From: Synechococcales cyanobacterium PMM_0085
Lineage (GTDB): Bacteria > Cyanobacteriota > Cyanobacteriia > Elainellales > Elainellaceae
DNA length: 6,982 bases
Direction: 5' to 3'
Assembly (NCBI GenBank): GCA_949127705.1
Contig: CASBQJ010000475.1
Coordinates: 1 to 6,982 of the forward strand
The position numbers and the translations under genes were made by a program. Below the pieces are notes generated by a model. The model made no database searches. It worked only from the letters and a program-made list of their open reading frames with translations, and was not told the DNA's origin. Numbering within the stretch: position 1 is the first letter of the stretch; each line of letters starts with the position of its first letter. This document shows positions 1 to 5,349 of the stretch, in pieces.

Positions 1-300
1 GGTGAAGTGATCATCGACAAACCGGGCAAAGGCTCCTTCTATGCCACCGACTTAGACCTAGTTCTCAAACGGCAAGGCATCCAAAACATTGTCCTAGCAG
101 GTGTCACCACCGATGTCTGTGTCCACACCACCATGCGCGACGCCAACGATCGCGGCTATGAATGCTTGCTGCTGTCGGACTGCACCGCCGCCACCGACTA
201 CGGCAACCACCTCGCCGCCCTCAAAATGGTCAAAATGCAGGGAGGCGTCTTTGGTACCGTGTCAGATTCGCGATCGTTCATCGAAGCCATTAACGATTAA
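1..300 (+). CDS. biuH: Biuret hydrolase-like cysteine hydrolase (isochorismatase family), 5' end outside window
   Basis: Only the last 99 codons are present; the reading frame is open from base 1, so the start lies upstream. The family uses an Asp-Lys-Cys triad to split C-N bonds of small amides. The Asp is off the window, but the Lys (first K of DKPGKGSF, about bases 19-21) and the nucleophilic Cys in GVTTDVCVHTT (bases 115-120) are visible. The segments DKPGKGSF, ATDL, NDRGYECLLL, ATDYGNHLAA and KMVKMQGGVFG match, from memory, Rhizobium leguminosarum BiuH (triad D36/K142/C175). The Gln of KMQGG corresponds to BiuH Gln215, reported to contact biuret. BiuH converts biuret to allophanate and ammonia in the cytoplasm. 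An ABC importer ATPase follows after 35 bases on the same strand, consistent with uptake plus hydrolysis. Family membership is near certain; biuret as substrate is inferred. Confidence 0.8.
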   Translation, partial: GEVIIDKPGKGSFYATDLDLVLKRQGIQNIVLAGVTTDVCVHTTMRDANDRGYECLLLSDCTAATDYGNHLAALKMVKMQGGVFGTVSDSRSFIEAIND

Positions 301-310
301 GTATTTCCCT

Positions 311-331
311 TCACCCCTCACCCCTCATCCT
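311..331 (+). repeat. Pyrimidine-rich heptamer repeat (TCACCCC)2 TCATCCT in the leader of the ABC ATPase gene
   Basis: Two exact copies of TCACCCC (311-317, 318-324) and a degenerate third, TCATCCT (325-331), fill most of the 35-base gap before the ATPase start. Short tandem heptamers are a known class of cyanobacterial repeat. Here the repeat occupies the place where a Shine-Dalgarno sequence would lie, and no purine-rich ribosome site is visible. Confidence 0.6.
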
Positions 332-335
332 TCCT

Positions 336-1883
336 ATGACTCCTGCCACCGCCACCCAACCCACCATTCAACTCGAACGACCACCCGATCTCCAGGTGAA
401 TGGCATGTCCAAACACTTTGGCAGTTTGGTTGCGCTCGACACCGTTTCGCTGCACCTCAAGCCAGGGACATTTCACGCCCTGCTAGGGGAAAACGGCGCT
501 GGGAAAAGCACCCTGGTAAAATGCATCATGGGGTTTTATGCGCCCACCACAGGCGACATTTTAATTGACGGCAACCCGGTCAAAATTGATAACCCACGCG
601 CGGCGCAAAAGTTTGGCATCGGCATGGTGTATCAGCATTTCACCTCCGTCCCGGCCATGACCGTAGCCGAAAATTTGGTACTGTCTCGCTACGACAACAA
701 AAACCTGATCAACTGGAAGCAAGAACTCGAAGACCTCAGAGCCTTCATGGCCACCTCCCCCTTCCAGGTGCCGCTAGACGCTACCATTGCCCAACTTGCC
801 GCTGGCCAAAAGCAAAAGCTAGAAATCCTCAAGCAGCTTTACCTGCACAGCCGCATCTTGATTTTGGATGAACCTACCTCGGTGCTCACCCCTACGGAAG
901 CGGACGAAGTGCTGGGGCTGCTGCGCCAACAGGTAACCGACGGCAAGCTGAGCGTGCTGATGATTTCCCACAAGTTCCGGGAGGTGATGGCCTTTACCGA
1001 TGAAATTACGGTACTGCGCAAGGGCAAGTTTGCCGGGAGTGGGTTGGTTAAAGATCTGACCGTTCCCGCCATGGCAGAAATGATGATGGGGGAAAAGAAA
1101 GAGCCGACCCCTGTGAACAAAACGGCACATCTTAACCCAGTCCCGGTACTGGATATAAAAGATATCTACGCCAATAAAGATAACGGCGTAGAAGCGGTTT
1201 CCGGCATTAGTTTCATGGTCAACAGCGGCGAAATTGTTGGGATTGCGGGCATTTCTGGCAATGGCCAGCGCGAACTAGTGGAAGTGTTAGCGGGGCAGCG
1301 CGAACCCACGACAGGTGAAGTGTGGGTCAACGGCGAACACTACACCGCCACTCGCGAAGAGATGTATCGACACAAGGTATTTGCCCTCCCCGAAGAACCG
1401 CTGCGCAATGCCTGCGTCCCTCACATGAGTGTGGCCGAAAACATGGCGCTGCGCACGTTTGATCGCCCGCCGCAGGCCAAAGGGTTCATGCTACTGCTAA
1501 ACGCGATTAGAAGTACCGCTGTTGGGCTAATTCAACAGTTCTCAGTCAAAACCCCGTCACCCGAAACCCCCGTCGGCAACCTATCGGGCGGCAACGTGCA
1601 GCGCGCTGTACTAGCACGGGAACTATCCGCCGACCACATCAAACTGCTGATTGCAGCCAACCCGTGTTTTGGTTTGGACTTCAACGCCGTAGACTTCATC
1701 CACACCGAAATTGTCGAAGCCCGCAATCGGGGTGTGGCCGTACTGCTGGTGAGCGAAGACCTGGACGAACTGCTGAAATTGAGCGATCGCATTTTTGTCA
1801 TCAGCGAAGGCAAACTGGTCTACGAAAGCCCCACCGCAACCGCAGACTTTGGGGCGATCGGTCGCAGCATGGCCGGACACTAG
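336..1883 (+). CDS. ATP-binding protein of a BMP/nucleoside-type ABC importer, two fused nucleotide-binding domains
   Basis: The 515-residue protein holds two ABC ATPase domains, the usual length and layout for the YufO/NupO-like and sugar CUT2-like ATPases. It would power a membrane importer from the cytoplasmic side. Domain 1 has Walker A GENGAGKS (51-58), Q-loop Q100 in MVYQHF, an altered signature LAAGQ (154-158), Walker B ILILDE (174-179) and H-loop H212. Domain 2 is degenerate, as is usual for the family: GISGNGQR (305-312) lacks the Walker A Lys, the signature LSGGN (416-420) is good, LLIAAN (437-442) lacks both the Asp and Glu of Walker B, and Glu474 replaces the H-loop His. MVYQHF and the SEDLDELL-SDRI segment point to the BMP-associated nucleoside group rather than ribose transporters. 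Permeases and binding protein are absent from the window and must lie upstream or elsewhere. Flanking hydrolases suggest a ureide or related nitrogenous substrate. The ATG at 336 lacks a Shine-Dalgarno; an internal ATG (codon 24) is an alternative. Confidence 0.9.
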   Translation: MTPATATQPTIQLERPPDLQVNGMSKHFGSLVALDTVSLHLKPGTFHALLGENGAGKSTLVKCIMGFYAPTTGDILIDGNPVKIDNPRAAQKFGIGMVYQHFTSVPAMTVAENLVLSRYDNKNLINWKQELEDLRAFMATSPFQVPLDATIAQLAAGQKQKLEILKQLYLHSRILILDEPTSVLTPTEADEVLGLLRQQVTDGKLSVLMISHKFREVMAFTDEITVLRKGKFAGSGLVKDLTVPAMAEMMMGEKKEPTPVNKTAHLNPVPVLDIKDIYANKDNGVEAVSGISFMVNSGEIVGIAGISGNGQRELVEVLAGQREPTTGEVWVNGEHYTATREEMYRHKVFALPEEPLRNACVPHMSVAENMALRTFDRPPQAKGFMLLLNAIRSTAVGLIQQFSVKTPSPETPVGNLSGGNVQRAVLARELSADHIKLLIAANPCFGLDFNAVDFIHTEIVEARNRGVAVLLVSEDLDELLKLSDRIFVISEGKLVYESPTATADFGAIGRSMAGH

Positions 1884-1893
1884 ACCAGATTAT

Positions 1894-1937
1894 AGAGAGT
1901 GTGGCGTGCGCCGCGCGCCACACTCTCTCAGTTTTTT
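1894..1937 (+). terminator. Strong intrinsic terminator between ABC ATPase and second hydrolase
   Basis: AGAGAGTGTGGCG (1894-1906) pairs perfectly with CGCCACACTCTCT (1916-1928). With one G-U pair and two further G-C pairs inside, the stem reaches 16 pairs around a 3-base GCC loop. After three bases (CAG) a run of six T follows (1932-1937). The stem starts 10 bases after the ATPase stop codon, and the T-run lies on the + strand side only. Confidence 0.88.
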
Positions 1938-1960
1938 ATTCATCCCTCATCCTTTTACCT

Positions 1961-2671
1961 ATGGTTTCCGCCACCGCCCTACCTTACGAGTACGAACTGC
2001 CCCAGGATTTGAGTCAATTGGCACTGGTTATGATCGACATGCAGCGCGATTTTATGGAGCCGGGTGGCTTTGGCGACGCGTTGGGGAATGACGTGCTGCG
2101 GCTCCAGGCGATCGTGCCGACGCTCAAGCAACTGCTAGACACCTTTCGGGCGATGGGGTTGCCGATTGTGCATACCCTAGAATGCCACCAGGCAGATTTG
2201 TCAGACTGCCCGCCTTCTAAACTAAACCGGGGCAAGGGTGCCCTCAAAATTGGCGATACGGGGCCAATGGGGCGGATTTTGGTGGCGGGAGAGGCCGGGA
2301 ATGGGATTATTCCGGAGCTGGCACCGCTGCCCGGTGAAATTGTGATTATGAAACCAGGGAAAGGGGCATTTTATGGCACGCCGCTGGGGTCAATTTTGCT
2401 AGAAAAAGGGATTACCCATTTGCTGATTACGGGCGTGACCACCGAGGTCTGTGTGCAAACCACCATGCGCGAGGCCAACGATCGCGGCTACGAATGCCTG
2501 ATGGTGGAAGACTGCACCGAAAGCTATTTCCCCGATTTTAAGCAAGCCACCCTGGAAATGGTGCGCGCTCAAGGCGGAATTGTGGGGTGGACTGCCCCCG
2601 CCGCAAGTATTTTTGAGGCATTAGCAACTGCCTCAAAAAGCCAGATGTCAGGGGTGACGGCTCCGGCCTAA
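1961..2671 (+). CDS. Cysteine hydrolase of the isochorismatase family, BiuH paralogue with divergent lid
   Basis: The 236-residue enzyme is complete and of usual family length. The predicted triad is D26 (in VMIDMQRDF), K131 (in IMKPGKGAF) and C164 (in GVTTEVCVQTT). It would cleave a carbamoyl or amide C-N bond of a small substrate in the cytoplasm. It shares about 49 of 97 aligned residues with the hydrolase at the left edge, and Gln204 (AQGG) matches the substrate-contacting Gln of BiuH. The ATDYGNHLAA segment of BiuH is replaced by ESYFPDFKQA (about 187-196), so the substrate may differ: triuret, another ureide or an amide are possible. The frame is open upstream to 1664 inside the ATPase gene, but similarity to BiuH only begins near residue 12. 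ATG 1961 lies just after the preceding gene and its terminator, which favours this start. No Shine-Dalgarno is visible; the leader is pyrimidine-rich. Transcription must pass the terminator at 1894-1937 or begin within the ATPase gene. Confidence 0.88.
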   Translation: MVSATALPYEYELPQDLSQLALVMIDMQRDFMEPGGFGDALGNDVLRLQAIVPTLKQLLDTFRAMGLPIVHTLECHQADLSDCPPSKLNRGKGALKIGDTGPMGRILVAGEAGNGIIPELAPLPGEIVIMKPGKGAFYGTPLGSILLEKGITHLLITGVTTEVCVQTTMREANDRGYECLMVEDCTESYFPDFKQATLEMVRAQGGIVGWTAPAASIFEALATASKSQMSGVTAPA

Positions 2672-2721
2672 CAGCCGTTATAGATGCGCTATTTAGCAGG
2701 AGTGTCCCCCTGCCTACTCCG

Positions 2722-2756
2722 CCTCCTGCGATTCAGCCCCACAGGAGGTTTTTTTT
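2722..2756 (+). terminator. Intrinsic terminator after the second hydrolase
   Basis: CCTCCTG (2722-2728) pairs with CAGGAGG (2742-2748) across a 13-base loop, and eight T follow at once (2749-2756). The stem lies 51 bases past the stop codon. An upstream GCAGGAG (2696-2702) can pair with CTCCTGC (2723-2729) instead, which would disrupt this hairpin. Confidence 0.82.
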
Positions 2757-2774
2757 GCCTACTTTTTGTCATCT

Positions 2775-2810
2775 CCCCAGGGGCGAACGGACAGCCGTCT
2801 ACCCCTGGGG
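2775..2810. repeat. Intergenic inverted repeat with GC-rich 9-base arms
   Basis: CCCCAGGGG (2775-2783) is the exact reverse complement of CCCCTGGGG (2802-2810). Inside, ACGG (2787-2790) pairs with CCGT (2795-2798) around an ACAG loop, leaving a symmetrical 3x3 internal loop. No T-run follows on either side, so it is not a classical terminator. It may be a dispersed repeat or an RNA stem. Confidence 0.7.
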
Positions 2811-2868
2811 TAAGAAATCCCGAAGATTTTTAGGGTAACTGCCCCAACCGAATGAAATTGTCTCTATC

Positions 2869-2896
2869 GTGACAAGGGGGGTGGTTTGATTAATTT
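2869..2896 (+). promoter_or_regulatory. Weak candidate promoter for the glutathione S-transferase gene
   Basis: GTGACA (2869-2874) matches five of six bases of the -35 consensus. It is separated by 16 bases from TAATTT (2891-2896), which matches only three of six -10 positions. It lies about 125 bases before the start codon. This is the best pair seen in the gap, but it is weak. Confidence 0.2.
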
Positions 2897-2909
2897 TTAG
2901 GAGTTGTGG

Positions 2910-2917
2910 GCGATCGC
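2910..2917. repeat. HIP1 octamer palindrome (intergenic copy)
   Basis: GCGATCGC here sits in the slightly longer palindrome GGCGATCGCC. Five further copies lie inside genes at 1783-1790, 3728-3735, 4271-4278, 4415-4422 and 5639-5646. This density is a hallmark of many cyanobacterial genomes. Confidence 0.95.
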
Positions 2918-2953
2918 CACCTGACGGAACGCCCCCATTAAGCCGTGAATCCA

Positions 2954-2995
2954 CTTAGCTAAACTCACCTAGCTAAACTCACCTAGCTAAACCCG
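2954..2995. repeat. Three tandem 14-base repeats
   Basis: The units are CTTAGCTAAACTCA (2954-2967), CCTAGCTAAACTCA (2968-2981) and CCTAGCTAAACCCG (2982-2995). The middle and first differ at one base, and the third diverges in its last four positions. Each contains the near-palindrome TTAGCTAA or TAGCTA. The array ends 26 bases before the start codon of the transferase gene, so it would fall in its 5' leader. Confidence 0.9.
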
Positions 2996-3021
2996 CCCAG
3001 ATCAATACACAAAGAGGGATC

Positions 3022-3813
3022 ATGTTGGAGCTTTATCAATTTGAGCTATCTCATTACTGTGAAAAAATCCGGTTGATCCTGGACTACAAAGGATTGCCCT
3101 ATCGCAAAATTGAAGTGACCCCCGGTATGGGACAGCTCGATCTGTACCGCATGTCGGGGCAGCGGCAGGTGCCCGTGTTAAAAGATGGCTCGGAAATTAT
3201 TGCAGATTCTACAGAAATTGCTGAATACCTCGATAAAAAGTATCCCGATCGCCCCATCATCCCCCACGATCCCAAGCAGCGCGGACTATGCCTGTTGATC
3301 GAACAATGGGCTGACGAATCGATTGGCCTAAATGCCCGCAAGTGTATGATTGGCGCGTTGGGGCACGACCCAGCATTTCGGCAGGCTTTCTTGCCCAGTT
3401 CCACCCCCGACTTGCTCAAAACCGTGCTTAGCGCTGTCCCCAATGAGCTATTTAGCGTGTTGGAACTAGGGGTCGGACTCACGCCCGATGCGCTGAAGTC
3501 GGCGACAGCCGCGATCAAGCGCGACCTAGCATCGCTCTGCTTTATGTTGATGGAGCAGCCGTATTTGGTCACCGACCATCCCACTCTGGCCGATTTTGCG
3601 GTCGCTGGGCTGAGCATGTACGTCAAATTCCCAACAGGGGCGTATCTGGATGTGCCAAGCGGGCTGAAGGGTAAAGGCGTCCCCGGTATTGCCGATGTCG
3701 GTATTTTCGAACCGTTTTTTGATTGGCGCGATCGCCTGTACACCGAGTTTCGTAAAACCACCGTATCCAGCAACAGTGGCGGCAGCAGCCCGACCTCAAT
3801 TCAAATTGATTGA
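3022..3813 (+). CDS. Glutathione S-transferase family protein
   Basis: The 263-residue cytosolic protein has an N-terminal thioredoxin-fold domain (about 1-75) and an all-helical C-terminal domain (about 85-245). In the first, FELSHYCEKIRLIL places Cys13 at the active-site position. Val50-Pro51 is the conserved cis-proline, and Asp62-Ser63 (ADSTEIAEYL) is the acidic-Ser motif that binds the glutathione gamma-glutamyl group. In the second, PTLADFAVAG (187-196) is the typical N-capping/staple motif with T188 and D191. Family members conjugate or reduce electrophiles and peroxides with glutathione; the substrate cannot be read from sequence. The protein is longer than the common 200-220 residues, with extra sequence around 115-165 and a Ser/Gly-rich tail after 247. 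GAGGG at 3014-3018, three bases before ATG, supports the start though the spacing is short. The gene has terminators or palindromes on both sides and looks monocistronic. Confidence 0.9.
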   Translation: MLELYQFELSHYCEKIRLILDYKGLPYRKIEVTPGMGQLDLYRMSGQRQVPVLKDGSEIIADSTEIAEYLDKKYPDRPIIPHDPKQRGLCLLIEQWADESIGLNARKCMIGALGHDPAFRQAFLPSSTPDLLKTVLSAVPNELFSVLELGVGLTPDALKSATAAIKRDLASLCFMLMEQPYLVTDHPTLADFAVAGLSMYVKFPTGAYLDVPSGLKGKGVPGIADVGIFEPFFDWRDRLYTEFRKTTVSSNSGGSSPTSIQID

Positions 3814-3822
3814 TCCCATGCC

Positions 3823-3856
3823 CCTGTAGAGACGCGATTAATCGCGTCTCTACAGG
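3823..3856. repeat. Perfect 34-base palindrome of cyanobacterial dispersed-repeat type
   Basis: Arms 3823-3839 and 3840-3856 are exact reverse complements (left arm CCTGTAGAGACGCGATT) with no spacer. The GTAGAGACGCG core recurs, from general knowledge, as a dispersed intergenic repeat in filamentous cyanobacteria. Placed nine bases past the transferase stop codon, it could also act as a transcript end or RNA-stabilising stem. TTTTC lies 12 or more bases downstream, which is weak for an intrinsic terminator. Confidence 0.9.
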
Positions 3857-3905
3857 ATGTTCCATCGTTTTCTTAACCCAACTGCACCAAATCTATGGCA
3901 CTCTG

Positions 3906-3923
3906 GGATGTATCAGGATGTAT
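3906..3923. promoter_or_regulatory. Direct repeat GGATGTAT x2, candidate RpaB (HLR1-like) site upstream of ispG
   Basis: GGATGTAT occurs at 3906-3913 and 3916-3923, a start-to-start period of 10 bases or one helical turn. On the minus strand this reads ATACATCC-TG-ATACATCC. The published HLR1 consensus for the response regulator RpaB is two (G/T)TTACA(T/A)(T/A) boxes separated by two bases. The TACAT core and the spacing match in both boxes; the second T and the last W do not. The site is 55 bases before the ispG start. Confidence 0.3.
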
Positions 3924-3978
3924 TTCCTGAATTCTAAGCCTGAGCCCTAAGTAATCCACACTACATCGCACGCAGGGT

Positions 3979-5223
3979 ATGCAAACTCTTCCCAATCCTG
4001 TCACCCCTGGCTCATCCACTCCATCCTCGGCTGTTAGCCTACCGCCTTCAGCTGATACGGGGATCATTCGGCGCAAAACTCGCCCGGTTCCAGTGGGTGC
4101 AATCACCATTGGCGGCACCCACCCGGTAGCGGTGCAGTCGATGATCAATGAAGACACGCTAGATATTGATGGGTCAGTGGCCGGCATCCGGCGGCTGCAC
4201 GAAATTGGCTGTGAAATTGTGCGGGTGACGGTGCCTAGCATGGCGCACGCCAAAGCAATGGAAGAGATCCGCGATCGCCTCCATGCCACCTATCAGCCCG
4301 TGCCGCTCGTGGCCGACGTGCACCACAACGGCATGAAGATTGCCCTAGAAGTGGCCAACTACGTAGACAACGTGCGGATCAACCCTGGTTTGTATGTATT
4401 TGAAAAGCCGAAGAGCGATCGCACTGAATATACCCCAGCTGAGTTCAACGAGATTGGCGAAAAGATCCGCGAAACCCTAGCGCCCCTGGTGCTTACCCTC
4501 AAAGACCAAAACAAATCCATGCGAATTGGCGTCAACCACGGCTCCTTGGCCGAGCGGATGCTATTTACCTACGGCGACACCCCCGCAGGCATGGTCGAGT
4601 CGGCGCTAGAGTTTATTCGGATTTGTGAATCGCTCGATTTTTACCACATTGAGCTATCGCTGAAAGCCTCCCGCGTTCCCGTGATGATTGCCGCCAACCG
4701 CCTGATGGTGCAGCGAATGGACGAGCTAGGCATGGACTATCCGCTGCACTTGGGCGTCACAGAAGCTGGAGACGGCGAATATGGCCGGATCAAATCCACC
4801 GCTGGCATCGGCACCCTGCTAGCCGAAGGGATTGGCGACACCATTCGCGTTTCCCTCACCGAAGCTCCCGAAAAAGAAATACCCGTCTGCTACGGCATTC
4901 TGCAAGCGCTAGGGCTGCGGCGCACCATGGTTGAATATGTCGCCTGCCCATCCTGCGGACGCACCTTGTTCAACCTAGAAGAAGTGCTTGCCAAAGTCCG
5001 CGACGCCACCAGTCACCTCACCGGGTTAAATATTGCCGTCATGGGCTGCATCGTCAATGGCCCTGGAGAAATGGCCGATGCCGACTATGGCTATGTGGGC
5101 AAACAAGCAGGCTACATCTCGCTGTATCGGGGGCGCGATGAAATTCGCAAAGTTCCCGAAGCCCAAGGCGTCGAAGAATTGTTGAATTTGATTAAATCAG
5201 ACGGGCGCTGGATTGACCCTTAA
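3979..5223 (+). CDS. ispG: 4-hydroxy-3-methylbut-2-enyl diphosphate synthase (IspG/GcpE)
   Basis: This 414-residue cytosolic enzyme carries out the penultimate step of the MEP isoprenoid pathway. It reductively opens methylerythritol cyclodiphosphate to HMBDP, in cyanobacteria with electrons from ferredoxin. It supplies carotenoids, phytol and quinones. The N-terminal TIM-barrel part is recognised by VQSMINEDT (52-60), VADVHHNGMK (111-120), INPGLY (134-139), GVNHGSL (184-190) and GVTEAGDGEYGRIKS (259-273). The C-terminal 4Fe-4S domain has Cys323 and Cys326 (ACPSCGRT), Cys357 (MGCIVNGPGE) and Glu364, the expected ligand set. It lacks the extra middle domain of plant and some other IspG proteins. 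The start MQTL matches cyanobacterial homologues from memory. A low-complexity Ser/Pro stretch (about 7-25) precedes the conserved RRKTRPV. The gene stands alone; a hairpin follows it. Confidence 0.97.
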   Translation: MQTLPNPVTPGSSTPSSAVSLPPSADTGIIRRKTRPVPVGAITIGGTHPVAVQSMINEDTLDIDGSVAGIRRLHEIGCEIVRVTVPSMAHAKAMEEIRDRLHATYQPVPLVADVHHNGMKIALEVANYVDNVRINPGLYVFEKPKSDRTEYTPAEFNEIGEKIRETLAPLVLTLKDQNKSMRIGVNHGSLAERMLFTYGDTPAGMVESALEFIRICESLDFYHIELSLKASRVPVMIAANRLMVQRMDELGMDYPLHLGVTEAGDGEYGRIKSTAGIGTLLAEGIGDTIRVSLTEAPEKEIPVCYGILQALGLRRTMVEYVACPSCGRTLFNLEEVLAKVRDATSHLTGLNIAVMGCIVNGPGEMADADYGYVGKQAGYISLYRGRDEIRKVPEAQGVEELLNLIKSDGRWIDP

Positions 5224-5233
5224 ATCTGAGTTG

Positions 5234-5260
5234 ACCTGGTTGATTGGCAATCAACCAGGT
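5234..5260 (+). terminator. 12-bp hairpin after ispG, terminator-like without T-run
   Basis: ACCTGGTTGATT (5234-5245) pairs perfectly with AATCAACCAGGT (5249-5260) around a 3-base GGC loop. It begins 11 bases past the ispG stop codon. GGGAGCC rather than a T-run follows. Cyanobacterial terminators or RNA-stabilising 3' stems often look like this, but intrinsic termination is not shown by sequence. Confidence 0.55.
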
Positions 5261-5349
5261 GGGAGCCAAAACGCCCGAAAAATCAACGTTAGCGTCTGGT
5301 TGCCAAAAACCGGAGTGGGCAAACGCACAGGATTCTTTTGCACATGCTC

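Larger units (their letters stand above)
2672..3021. other. 350-base intergenic region, structured, no gene seen
   Basis: No open frame with recognisable protein signals was seen on either strand. In order it holds a terminator with an alternative upstream hairpin (2696-2756), an isolated GC-rich hairpin (2775-2810), a weak promoter-like pair (2869-2896), a HIP1 octamer (2910-2917) and three 14-base repeats (2954-2995). The ribosome site of the next gene follows, GAGGG at 3014-3018. A small RNA gene is possible but nothing identifies one. Confidence 0.7.

Noticed and set aside
101..568. Plus-strand frame overlapping the first hydrolase and the ATPase start
   Set aside because: It is Pro/Thr/His-rich with no domain, and it overlaps two well-supported genes in different frames.
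1664..1960. In-frame upstream extension of the second hydrolase, overlapping the ATPase gene
   Set aside because: The extra 99 residues are Arg/His-rich shadow translation of the ATPase gene in another frame, and they cross the terminator. Family similarity begins after ATG 1961.
2954..2995. CRISPR array
   Set aside because: The 14-base units are contiguous, with no spacers and no cas genes nearby.
3099..3773. Long minus-strand open frame (224 codons) opposite the glutathione S-transferase gene
   Set aside because: It is antisense to a clear gene, has no recognisable domain and has a low-complexity composition typical of a shadow.
3910..3923. NtcA site (GTA-N8-TAC)
   Set aside because: The second half is TAT, not TAC, no well-placed -10 follows, and the match is a by-product of the GGATGTAT direct repeat. 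No true GTA-N8-TAC was found in the gaps checked by eye.
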